Position numbers and translations under genes: made by a program. This document shows, in pieces, positions 53,201 to 64,000 of a stretch of 64,000 bases of DNA (its first letter is position 1; each line of letters starts with the position of its first letter). This stretch comes from Mesorhabditis belari (taxonomy: Eukaryota > Nematoda > Chromadorea > Rhabditida > Rhabditidae). The notes under the pieces were generated by a model. That model ran no database searches, had not been told where the DNA came from, and worked only from the letters and a program-made list of their open reading frames with translations. The DNA is taken from contig CAUEEP010000458.1 in NCBI GenBank assembly GCA_958450365.1, positions 1 to 64,000 on the forward strand, written 5' to 3'.

Positions 53201-56200
53201 TCTCGGCTAGATGTACCTTCTTAAAACTATTTTGAAATTGCAAAGCACAGAAGAGAAATTTCATGTGTAAATAAGGGTGGTAATACTCGAATTTCAGTGG
53301 GGCAGAGCAAATCCCCGATGGTGCTTGAGGCGGAGGCCGACTCGTGGGCCGACGATCTCGCTTGTTCAATTGTTGCCGCCGCTTTGTCCAAGTATTATCA
53401 GGTAAAGGATTTTGTTTAATTACAGGATGACTTTAAATCATTTCTCTATATCTATTTGTTTTCAGTTTTTAACCAGAAAATAGAGAGATATTTGAAAAAT
53501 AATTAAAAAGAAGGAACGGAAAAATGGCTGTGGAAAAAGGGACAAACGGGAGATTTTTGGGATTAGTTTTATTAATATTTCAATAGTTAGAGTTATTGTT
53601 AGCTATTGTTAGCTATTGTTAACAATTGTACAATAGTTATTGTTAACAATTTTACAATAGCTATTGTTAACAATTGTACAATAGCTATTGTTAACAACAA
53701 CTTATTATTGTGCTACCAGAATCTATTGGGTTGGGGAGAATGAGTCGGCGCCGAAAATGAAAAAAATGTCTAAAACTTCTATTCGACTTTGTCAAATAAT
53801 ATGCGTTTGATACTCATAGAATGGTTAACTAATTCTCTACAAAATCACATTTAAAAGAAAATTCAAACAGCGCCTCCGCTCAAGAAAAAGCCATTTTTTC
53901 ACAAAAACTACAAACTGTGATCTAGAAAAAACCATTGGTGGGATCTTCCTGCAAATTTGGCAACTTAAGTAATTCAATGTGCTCTATCTTTTTTATATAA
54001 ACACCAAAGAAGGTTTATGTGAAAGAAACTGTTCAAATGATGAGTCGGACTCTTTGCCATTTTAACCAGCTGCGTTTCGAAGTTCATAAACTCCACGAAA
54101 GAAAAGCTTTGTGGAATCTCTCAAAAGTGATTTTGTAGAGAAATAGTGGATCCTTTTGATGAAACCAAACGTATGTTTAAAGAAGGCTTTATGTGTGCAA
54201 AAAGTCCCTTTAAAGTTCGGCGCCGACTCATTCTCCCCAACCCAATACAATAGCTATTGTTAACAATTGTACAATAGCTATTGTTAACAATTTTACAATA
54301 GCTATTGTTAACAATTGTACAATAGCTATTGTTAACAACAACTTATTATTGTGCTACCAGAATCTAACTGATCAATTGCCATAACTCTTGAATAAATTTA
54401 TCTATAAACTAACTTTTTTCTATATTTTTTTACAGATTCCCTCATTAGTTATATAGTTATACTTTGAAAATATATTCAAAAATACTGTACAGAAGAATAG
54501 TGACCAAGAATTACCGCAACACACAAAAGGCCTGGCTTTTAACCAAATATGAAACCCATCTCGAAAAGTTAACTTAAATATCTTTATTCAACATATAACA
54601 GTAACAAATAACAGTAACAAACTAACAATTAAATTCAAATTTGCCTCCATTGGCATTGAGACAGGCCTGCAAACGTTTGGGAAACGGCATCAATGGCAAA
54701 ACCGTGGCGAGCAAATAGGTATCATCGAGGGTATCCCATGCTTTGATGAGCGCTTTCTTCAAACTTTCGAGATTTTTATGTGGTTTTGCGCATGCCCTGG
54801 CTTTAAGAAGACTCCAGACTGAGTAATCCAATGGGTTAAGATCGCGTGAGCTGGGTGGCCACTCAGAAAACGAGATGAAGTCCGGGAAGGTCTTTGAACA
54901 AAACTCTTGCACTTTCTTTGCCTTGTGAACCGGCGCACCATCTTGTTGATAAGGCCAAATTCGATTGTGATTGTGTTGACGGAGCTTCTCTTCAGACCCA
55001 TTTTCTGTGCCATTCCTCGAGCCGATTGGTTAGGGTTTAATCTTAGACGATCGCGTACTTTCTTGCCGGAGTAACCGCTGTTCGTTTTGCACCTCTTCCA
55101 GGGCGATCAGATCACTGGATCGATGCCCAGAGTTTCATAACGTTGAATGGTTCGAGAAACGAGGCTTCTGGGGACATTTAGACGCTTTGAGATTTCGCTC
55201 GCCTAAACACGCCGCCGCTTGAGATCAAGGATCGATTGTCGATGTGGAGACGCTTTCACCATTCCTGAAAACAATCATACTTGAATTATTGAAGTATTGA
55301 AATTTAGTAAATAAAATAAGAAAAATACACAAAAACCATAAAAACAGGTAAGCAAAACGTGAAATGGGTTTCATAACATACACGACTAGACAATGAAATA
55401 TCATATTTGAAAAAAGATCGTCACTTTCGCGCGTCTGTAACTCCCTTGTCTTTACCGTATTTCTAAATATTAATATTGCCATTGTGTAGCCCTTGAAAAG
55501 AGCTTTCAGAAAATGTATAACACTAATAGTTTAAACTCAAAGACAAGGGAGTTACAGACGCGCGAAAGTGACGATCGTTTTTTCAAATATGATATTTCAT
55601 TGTCCAGTACTGCAATACAACGTTGTTGCGATAATTCTTGGTCACCCTGTATTTCTCCTTGTTTCATTTCAGAGTCTACTCCTTCCAAGCACTTTCGAAG
55701 AGTTTTGTCGACGCTTGGTCGAAGACATCTTTGAGTTGGTTTACAGCCAGATTGTCGTGACTGAGCTAGAGGATGAGGAGATAAAAAGGTTCATTATTAA
55801 AGAAAAACCCAAATAAGTTCGAAAACTTAAGAAGAATTAGGAAAATTCTGATCCAAACCTAATTACACTGTCACTTTGTTCAACTGATTGTTTGAAAATT
55901 TTGTTTAAAAGTGATTTCTAGCAGTAGACAGAATAATCTGCCAAGAAATGATAAAGAAAACAAAAATGGAATTAAATCTGGCTCAAAATTCTCTCATCCA
56001 TCAGCTAGTAAACACCAAAATGCTAAAATTCAGGTTGGACGAGATCTGCGAGCGCTTGGTCACCGAGGTGCTTGACGCGGCCATTGCAAGCGATATGATA
56101 AAACACTCGGAGACAGGTAAAGCTAATCAAAAACCAAATGAATATCTCATTTTGTGCATCACAAGCTTAACAATTCTAAGAATTGAATTTAGACGAAGAG

Positions 56201-59200
56201 CTGGCTCTCTTCTACGAACTCCGAAAAGTGCACGTCTCTCGGTCATTCGAGTGCGCCGAAGAGCTAGAGAAAATGCTGGAAATGTGTGAGAGAATTGAAC
56301 CAGAAGCGGAAAATGGGAAACACGTTTGGGATGGATTAGAGATTGTGGATGCAGGTGGGTTCTCGCAAATCGTTCTCGAAAGGAAATTGAAGTTGGCGAT
56401 GTGCTTTGTCGTCGAGAACTGGAAACACACCTTTTCTGAATGGACTGAATCAATCTTTTCTTTCTTTTCTGCTTTTTCTCCCTAAAATTTTCCTAGAAGA
56501 AAAAGAAAAAGATGTCTTCAGTGTTTCAGAAAGAGTGTGTTTAGGTTTTTGAGTAAAAAGTACCCTGTTAGACAACAGGTTAAGTAGTTGTTTCTTTTAA
56601 AGCACTAGAAATGGTAGTATAACTGTAACTTTCTCTAAAAGATGGCTATTTTCGAAAGCTTTTCCTTTAGTTGATGTCCGATTTAATTAATTTTGACCGC
56701 ATTCGATGAGAAATCAAGCCTAAATTGAATGAAAACAAAATTATGTAGAACGGACAGATTCTGTAGGAAAGATTAAAGTAGTTTCAAAAAATTTCGAAAA
56801 GGAACCAGATTTGGTTCTTTTTCTCTACATAATTAGTTCCTTTTCTTCAAAGATTTGGTTCCTTTTCTCTACAGATTTGGTTCCTTTTCTCTAGCGATTT
56901 CCTTCCTTTTCTCTACAGAATTGGTTCCTTTTCGTTACAGATTTCTTTCTTTGAAATTTGAAATGGAAAGCCTCAAACATACTGCAGTGATTTCTATTAA
57001 GCTTATAAGTAATTGAGAAAAGATTATGATCAAAATCTCCTCTAGATTACAGTCATTTTCCAGCCTCCACCGCTTCCACATCGAGCGCTATCCCATTCGC
57101 CTATTCTGTGATGGAAGAAGAAGTGGATGATGTGCCCGATGGTTGTTCTGTCATCCTCTCCGCGTCGAATAGTTCCCTATCAAGCGGCTCTCGACCAGTT
57201 TCCGTCATTAATCGTTATGAATGGATGGAATGGATGAAAAGAGAAAAAGAAGAGCCCAAGACACCGACAATTCACTCAATTGATCACCATTCTTCACCAT
57301 CTACTTCAGAGTTTGCCTTGAAAATGATGAAGTTAGAAGAGGAGCTGTATCAGGATATAATGATCACAAGAATTGAACGAAGTTTATCGCCACCGAAGAG
57401 ATTCCAGAGTGAATTCTTTGTAGACATTATTGAGAGAGAGCTTGAAAGAGAGCTGGAGTACGATGAAGAGGAATTGATCTCGTATGAAGCGACGGATTAC
57501 ATTGTCCCAATGATTGCCTATTCAAAAACGTTAGAGGAGTTGCTTGAGCGAGCGAAAATGATCGATTTAAATCGGCATCAACCACCGCCACGACCGAAAC
57601 CCCCGAGTTGGACACAGACAAAACTAAGAGAAGTGGAGGAAAAGAGGAAAGAAGAGTACAATGCTTTGCGGAAAGTTTCTGAAGTCTCAGAAGAAGTCTC
57701 AGAAGAAGAGTCTTCTTTTGAAACTGATTTTGGGGAGATTTTGGAAAGAGATATTTTCTATGAACCACTTGAAGAAGAAAAGGATTTTATTAAACCGTCC
57801 TCTAGCTCTGAGGAAGAACTGGAGAATGAACCAGTTTATGAGAGACTTGATGAGATTTCAGAGTTGAATAGTCAAAGATTCGTTTCATCACTGATGAGTG
57901 GAGTTGATTCGGAGAAATCTGAACTATTTGAGGAGAATCTTGATGTTTCATCTGCTGAATTTGATGTTTCATCGAGTACTGTACAATCTATGGAAGTAAA
58001 ACTTGTTCAAGCTGAGATTTCAGCTCAAATACCGGAATTGTTAGAGGAATTAAAAGTTTACACAAGAATCTGGATGGCTACGGCTTTTAGTGAAGAGGTG
58101 TGCTTTAAACCGAGCACTACTCAGCCAATCTTGCTAATTGCTTCACCTTCTGACGATGAGCATGATCAATTGTTTAAACAAAAATCTCTAGAATTACTTC
58201 AAAAATCTGTTGATGATGTTATTCGACAAGAAACAACATTTCTAGAAGAGAAGTCTGAAGAAGTAACCCTAGTCAAGCCTGAAATCCCCAACATTATACC
58301 AGCTTTAATGCTACATGAACGTGAAATTACATCAAGCATTGTGACTGCTACCTGTTTTGGTGAAAATTTGAGCTTTCAACTAAATTCTTTACCGATTTTG
58401 AGTAGAGAAGACTCGGACACGTTCACAGCCTCTTCTTCAACATCTGGTGCTGATCGAGAACGATCATTTGAACAGGGATCTTTTGAAATTCTAGTTTCAC
58501 CAGTTGAAGACATCAATTTTGTTGATGCAATGACTTTAGAGCTGCAAAAGTCGGAGAAAGTGGAATTGATAAAAGCTGAAATCCCAAGCTTAATCTCACC
58601 CACGATGGCTCAAGAACTTGAAATGACAACGAGAATTGTAACCGCTACTTATTTTGGTGAAGAGGTGAGAGAAGAGCCAAGTACTTCGGTTTTGATCAGA
58701 GAAGATTCTGAAACTTTCACAGCTTCTTCATCAACATCAGGAGCTGATCAAGAGCAATCATTTGAAAAAGAATCGTTTGAGCAAGTACAAGAACCAATTG
58801 ATGCTAACACTTTTATCAATACTATCACTACAATAGTTCAAAAGTCTGATCAGATTCAGTTGGCAATGGCTGAAGTTCCAAGTTTGATCTCTCCTTTAAT
58901 CGTTGATGATGTTAAAGCAGTGTCAAGAATTCAAACAGTCACCTATTTTGGAGAAGATGTGACTCTTGGAAAGCCAAGTACTTCACAACCAGTCTTGGTC
59001 AAAGAAGAATCAGAAAGTTCTATAGCTTCTTCAGCAACATCCGGCGCTGATCAATCGTTTGAACAAGAGTCATTCGATCTACAAGAATCAGTTGAAGATA
59101 GTACTTTTGTTAATGTAATTACTCTAGAACTGCAAAAGTCTGAGGAAGTGGAATTGATTAAAGCTGAAATCCCAATCTCAATCTCACCTACGATGGCTCA

Positions 59201-62200
59201 AGAACTTGAAATGACAACGAGAATTGTAACCGCTACTTATTTTGGTGAAGATGTAAGAGAAGAGCCAAGTACTTCGGTTTTGATCAGAGAAGATTCTGAA
59301 ACTTTCACAGCTTCTTCATCAACATCAGGAGCTGATCAAGATCAATCATTTGAGCAAGAATCATTTGAGCTAGAGAATCCTCAAGAACAAGTGAAAGATA
59401 TTGTTTCAAGAGATAGAATTAATACTGATCTTTTGGCTTCTCATCGCCTGCTGACAGCTGAAATTCCTGGAGTCATTCCTCCAGAGTTGATAGAGGAACA
59501 AGAAATTTCATCAAGAATAGAGACGGTGACTTATTTTGGAGAAGAAGTGGCCCTTGAAAGCTCTCAAACTTCTCAAAAACTCTTGAGAAAAGAATCTTTT
59601 GCCTCTTCATCGACAAGTGGAGCTGATGATGAGAGATCTTTTGATCAAGAGCAAGAAATTCAAGCACAAGAACAAGTTGAAGATGAGATTTTGAGAGAGC
59701 GACCAAATATCAAAATGATCAGATTCACTGAGGTTTTGCTTACAAAAGCTGAGACAGTGAAACCGATTTCTCCGGATATGAGCAGTGAAGTAGAAATTGC
59801 ATCAAGAATTGAATCTGTTACCTATTTCAGTGAAGATTTAGGACAAAGTGCTCAAGCTTCACAAGAACTTTTGAGAAAAGAATCTTTTGCTTCTTCGTCG
59901 ACAAGTGGAGCTGATGATGAGAGATCTTTTGAAAGAGAATTGTTTGAGCAAGTACAAGAACCAATTGATGCTAACACTTTTATCAATACTATGACTACAA
60001 TAGTTCAAAAGTCTGATCAGATTCAGTTGGCAATGGCTGAAGTTCCAAGTTTGATCCCTCCTTTAATAGTTGATGATTTTAAAGCAGTGTCAAGAATTCA
60101 AACAGTCACCTATTTTGGAAAAGATGTGACTCTTGGAAAGCCAAGTACTTCACAAACAAGTGCATCAAGAATTGAATCTGTTATCTATTTCAGTGAAGAG
60201 GTAGAACAAAGTGCTCAAGCTTTACAAGAACTTTTGAGAGAAGAATCTTTTGCTTCTTCGTCGACAAGTGAAGCTGATGATGAGAGATCTTTTGAACAAG
60301 AATTTGAACAAATACAAGTACAAGAAGTCGATGATATTACTTTCAGTGATCAACCGAATATTGATTTTATAAGTTCAACTGAAGTTTTACTGATAAAAGC
60401 TGAGATCTCGAATTTGATTCCTCCAAAAATGTGTGATGAAGAAGAAATCTTATCAAGAATTGAGACAATCAACTATTTTGGAGAAGAAGTGACTCCAAGA
60501 GAAATCAGCACTTTAATAATTTTGCCTAGAAAAGATTCTGAGACTGCTTCTTCAGCAACTTCTGGTGCTGATCAAGATTCATTTGAATTGCTAGAACCAA
60601 TGATGGAAGAGATTCAAGTGGATCTAGACAAAAGTATTGTTTCAACGGTTGACATTGTGCCGTTTAAAATTGAAACTGTTCAGTTGATCTCACCAGAAAA
60701 GGAACTTGAAAGAGAGGAAATGTCTCGAATAGTGACAGCGACTTTTTGGAGTGAAGAAGGTTTGACAGCCGAAACATCACAACCCTTGCTTGTAAGAGAG
60801 ATCTCTCAAGTCTCATCGAGAACTTCTGGAGCTGATGAAGAACAAAATCTATCAGAAGCAGAATCGTCTGCAACTTCTGGGGCTGATCATGATAGATTGT
60901 TTAAGCAATCATTTGATGAAGAGCCTCAGCCTACACCTTCTATGCCACCACCCCGACCCAGCCCACCGAAGCTCGATCAACTTGTCTCTCACCGAATTCA
61001 AATCGATCTTGCCACTTCAAAATCGATCTCAACTTTCCCTTCACTATCACAGACTATAGAACCAAGAAAAACAAAAGACCAAGAAATCGTCGTAAGCATA
61101 ACAACTGCCACTTGTTACAGTGAAGAGATTGAATTCAGAAAACCTCTACAAGTGGAACCAACGCCTTTTCGACGAGTGATTTCACAGATTAGTGAAGAGA
61201 CACACTCTTCTGCCACTTCGGGTGCTGATGAAGAAACACTAGAATCACCAAGTGAAGACTTACCACTCTATGAAAGATTTTCTCCGCAATCTGAGATCAA
61301 AGAAGAGATTGCTGCTCCGAGTGATCAGTTGACTCAAGAAGAACTTGATCACATTGCTTGGATTCAAAAGATGGCTGAAAGGTCAGCAATCGACTTTGAA
61401 CAACAAAGGAAAGCAATTTTTGATGATGAACTTATGGAAAGGCTTGATGAAACAATTGTACATGCACAAAAGATTCTTGATGCAAAGTTAGAGTTTACAG
61501 AGGACTTGCCATCATGGGGTGATAGAGCTGAATCGATTGAAGAACATTCAAGCGCAACATCAGGTGCTGATAATGAACATTCTTTTGATCAATCATCAGT
61601 TGAAGAGCCACTCTATGAGAGATTCTCACCCGAACTCGAGAATGTTTCGTTGGCTCAAGAAGAAATTTCTCATACTCGAAAAGAGAGTTTGAAACCAATG
61701 CCACCTCCTCGTCCCGGACCACCAAGACTTCAAGATGACATTTTGTCAGCAACGATTGAGGTCAACTTGAGAGAATCAGAAAAAGGAAAAGCTGGAATAT
61801 GGTCAATTGCAGAGCCGATTCGGATCCAACAACATGAAACTTATCTTGAATCTGAAACTATGATTGAGACTTGTTACAGTGAAAAGGTTGAATGGATCCA
61901 GCCTTCATTTTCGATGCCGATATTCTCTCGAATCGGCTCAGAAAGTGTGTCTTCTTGCACGTCTGGTGCTGATGAAGATCGTTCTTTTGATCAGTCATCA
62001 ATTGAAGAAGCGCCACTCTATGAGAGATTCTCACCCGAACTCGAGCCGGTGATCACAGAAGAAGAGGTTGCCGTTCCAAGTGATCAATTGACTCAAGAAG
62101 AACTTGATCACATTGCTTGGATCCAGAAGATGGCTGAACAGTCTACGATTAACTTTGAACAAGAAAGGAAAGCAATTAATGATGATGAAACGATTGAGAG

Positions 62201-64000
62201 ATTTGATTCTACTACTTCATATGCACAAATGGTTCTCGCAGCAAAGTTGGAGTTCACTGAAGATTTACCGTCTTGGGATGATCAAGCCGAATCCTTTGAA
62301 AGATCAAGTGAAACATCGGGTGCTGATGAAAATCGCTCATTTAGCGAATCATCCATTGAGGAAGCGCCCCTTTATGAACGATTCTCTCCTCAACTTGAAC
62401 CGATAATCAAGGAAGAAGAAGAGGTTGCCGGTCTAAGCGATCAGTTGACTCAAGAAGAGTTAGATCACATTGCTTGGATTCAGAAAATGGCTGAACAATC
62501 CACGTTCGACTTTGACCAACAAAGGAAAGCGATTCCCGATGATGAACTGATTGAGAGATTTGATGCAGCCACTTCTCATGGTAAAGAGGTTCTAGAAGCA
62601 AAATTGGAGTTTACCGAAAATTTGCCGACATGGGGTTATCGAGCTGAATCATTCGAGGTGCGATCAAGTGCAACATCCGGCGCTGATGCTGAACACTCGT
62701 TTGATCAATTCTCGGTTGAGGAGGTGCCACTTTATCAACGTTTCTCTCCGCAACTCGAGATTAAACAAGAAGTTGCTGCTCCAAGTGACCAGTTGACTCA
62801 AGAAGAACTTGATCATATTGCCGCGATTCTGAAAAAAGCACAACAGTCAACTATAAATTTCGAACAACAAAGAAAAGCAATATTTGACGATCAACTTCTT
62901 GACAAATTTGATCCCATCACTGTTCACGCTCAGTTATTAATTCAGGCACAGCTAGAAACAGTTCAAATCTTACCGATGAGAGACGAGGAATCAGAATCGA
63001 TAGAAAAGTCCAGTGCAACATCAGGAGCTGATGATCATTCACCAGTGTCTCCTATTTCACAAGCTGGCATCAGTGATCAGTTCCAAGACTCAATGGAAGA
63101 AGGATTCTTAACAAATGAAAGCGAACCGGGACCCAGCTTGATGAGAAAAATACTCCAAGAAGCTTCAACGGAATTTGGTGCTCGGGTTCCACCACCTCGA
63201 CCAATTCCACCAGCTATCCAAGATTTGCTAGTATTAAAACAGATCACCGTCGATTATTCTCAATCAACGCAAGTATCAAAAGTTACAGCTGAAAACCCGG
63301 TATTGATTCCACCGAAAGAAGAACTAGTTATTGAAGTCAAAACATCATTGGAAGCTTCACTTTGCGGAAGTGAAGCATTGAGAATGTTTGCAAAAGAAAG
63401 CTCCCAACCATTACTCGTAAAGTCAATGATCAATGAGGTTGTACCTCCAAATGATCAGTTGACCCAAGAAGAGCTTGATCACATTGCTTGGATCCAAAAG
63501 ATGGCTGAACAGTCAACAATCGACTTTGAACAACAAAGAAAAGCAATTAATGATGATGAGCTCATTGAGAGATTTGATGCAACAACCTCCCATGCACAAA
63601 TGGTTCTCGAAGCAAAGTTGGAGTTTACGGAAGGTTTGCCCTCATGGGATGATCGAGATGAATCAATTGAGAAACACTTGAGTTCGACATCTGGTGCTGA
63701 CCGTACATTTGACCAGTCATCATTTGATGAAATGTTACTCAAAGAAGATGAAGAAAAGGCTGAGGTTGTTCAAAGTAATGAGTTAACCCAAGAAGAACTT
63801 GATCACATTGCTTGGATTCAAAAGATGGCTGAACAGTCAACAATCGACTTTGAGCAGCAAAGAAAAGCAATTCATGATAATGAACTGATTGAGAGATTTG
63901 ATGCTTCTACTTCTCATGCACAAATGGTTCTCGAAGCAAAGTTGGAGTTTACGGAAGATTTGCCGTCTTGGGGTGATCGAGCTGAATCAATTGAAAGATC
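50295..64000 (+). CDS. Giant repeat-rich scaffold-type protein, 3' part, open at window end
   Basis: Exons: 50295-50440, 50876-50979, 51078-51161, 51276-51411, 51469-51535, 51578-51598, 51690-51803, 52642-52755, 53298-53401, 55673-55788, 56034-56116, 56193-56354 and 57064 to beyond 64000. Phases fit at every junction except 51411/51469, where the two exons look alternative. EGGHIIRRKVTRQETGLDEV near the start loosely resembles the tail following the death domain of ankyrins. The next exon holds a charged helix (LTSEQRERIEQ). Exons at 53298, 55673 and 56034 carry amphipathic helices (DDLACSIVAAALSKY, CRRLVEDIFELVYS, CERLVTEVLDAAIAS). The last exon encodes over 2,300 residues rich in Ser, Glu and Asp, with two repeat classes and four PPPRPxPP motifs. 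A giant neuronal ankyrin (AO13-like) tail is possible but unproven. No termination is seen in the window. Confidence 0.82.
50649..50723 (+). repeat. tRNA-like element in an intron of the giant gene
   Basis: GTGGCTCTTTGGTAGAGCAC (A box) and GCAGGTTCAAATCCTGGC (B box/T arm, stem pairs). The anticodon loop CGGGTAA lacks T33 and the acceptor stem does not close, so it is a probable pseudogene. Confidence 0.55.
52030..52436. mobile_element. Nested palindromic element (dimeric foldback)
   Basis: Unit 52034-52215 has its own inverted ends (CTCAAATATCTTGGTGTTG / complement). It is followed by an inverted copy at 52235-52436, joined by a GC-rich centre (GGGGAGGGCGCG..CCCCGCCCC). TCGACAGAGAAAGTCTTGGC occurs in both orientations. 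Located in an intron. Confidence 0.85.
52775..53216. repeat. 17-bp intronic minisatellite CTAGATGTACTTCTCGG
   Basis: About 26 near-identical copies (occasional TTTTCGG or TTGTCGG) between exons ending 52755 and starting 53298. The very low divergence suggests recent expansion. Confidence 0.97.
53580..54360. repeat. ACAATAGCTATTGTTAACAATT tandem arrays around a MITE
   Basis: Palindromic modules AATAGCTATT and TTGTTAACAA alternate on both sides of the MITE at 53726-54245. About 90 bp ending GTGCTACCAGAATCTA is repeated directly on both sides. Confidence 0.88.
53726..54245. mobile_element. Mariner-type MITE, copy 3 of 3
   Basis: 520 bp, TA at both sides, inserted in an intron of the giant gene. 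Confidence 0.9.
54490..55652 (-). mobile_element. Mariner-like element (DD37D type) in an intron, internally deleted
   Basis: Ends resemble GTGACCAAGAATTACCGCAA (about 54500) and the complement of GTGACCAAGAATTATCGCAA (to about 55650). Minus-strand pieces: SILDLKRRRV, SKRLNVPRSLVSRTIQRYE, KKVRDRLRLNPNQSARGM, then after a deletion YQQDGAPVHKAKKVQ and SRDLNPLDYSVWSLL with PKRLQACLNANGGKFEF. The block holding the first catalytic Asp is missing, and there are in-frame stops. A 76-bp inverted repeat (55383-55458/55537-55612) lies inside the 5' end. Confidence 0.85.
57980..61225 (+). repeat. Class I protein repeats within the giant exon
   Basis: About ten tandem units of roughly 95-100 codons. Each has an AEIP..IPP segment, then E....SRIVTATYFGEEV, a STS..LL.RE segment, and ASSSTSGAD followed by SFEQESFE. 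Identity between neighbours is high at DNA level (for example 58576-58760 against 59160-59345), so units have been duplicated recently or homogenised. Confidence 0.85.
61320..64000 (+). repeat. Class II protein repeats within the giant exon
   Basis: Six starts seen (about 61329, 62086, 62443, 62797, 63457, 63784). Each has LTQEELDHIAWIQKMAE, DFEQQRKAI, DDELIERFD, AQMVLEAKLEFTEDLPSW, then ATSGADE..SFDQSS and often EAPLYERFSP. The fourth unit is diverged (HIAAILKKAQQS). The shared TSGAD motif links both classes. The array runs off the window. Confidence 0.88.

Noticed and set aside
52775..53216. Regular array considered as a CRISPR
   Set aside because: Direct tandem units of 17 bp without unique spacers in a eukaryotic intron; the same applies to all arrays here.

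Overview
The window is nuclear DNA from a nematode. The decisive evidence is a cluster of SL1 spliced-leader RNA genes (22-nt leader starting GGTTTAATTACCCAAG, then a GT donor, an AATTTTGGAAC Sm site and a terminal hairpin) interleaved with 5S rRNA genes. Short introns with T-rich acceptors (mostly TTTTAG or TTTCAG), Tc1/mariner and Tigger relatives and an expanded C-type lectin fit this. I cannot name the genus.

Layout. 0-7 kb: a formin FH2-like gene end, a 19-bp minisatellite, a mariner relic, the last exon of a chemoreceptor-like GPCR and a broken histone H2A. 7.3-11.7 kb: two divergent paralogues of an unrecognised coiled-coil gene, one apparently broken, on either side of exons from an IQSEC-like (IQ motif, Arf-GEF family) gene. 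12.3-13.7 kb: a decayed PP1-type phosphatase. 14.7-18.1 kb: an eleven-exon gene for a protein kinase that continues into a membrane segment, a proline-rich linker and a Cys-rich tail. 18.9-19.6 kb: a 341-bp-arm palindrome carrying two tRNA-Ile genes. 20.5-24.9 kb: a secreted C-type lectin gene and a piece of another.

25-34.4 kb: the SL1/5S cluster. It is built from inverted rather than simple tandem units: five intact SL1 genes, two variant SL1-like genes, one full 5S gene and two complementary 5S fragments. Two Tigger/pogo-type elements with TA target duplications have inserted into its spacers. 35.6-43.4 kb: two tRNA-Lys copies flank a nine-exon short-chain dehydrogenase and a near-complete Tc1-type transposon. 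43.4-50.2 kb: a gene-poor tract of T-rich DNA, transposon remnants, tRNA-derived repeats and a 12-bp minisatellite.

50.3-64.0 kb: the 3' part of a very large plus-strand gene. About twelve small exons lead into one exon that is still open at the window edge after 6.9 kb. That exon encodes two classes of Ser/Glu-rich repeats. Three consecutive small exons encode amphipathic helices that resemble PKA-regulatory-subunit anchoring helices. The gene is probably a giant scaffold protein, and a giant-ankyrin tail is one possibility. Gene models here were built by hand from splice signals and phase, and no database search was possible.
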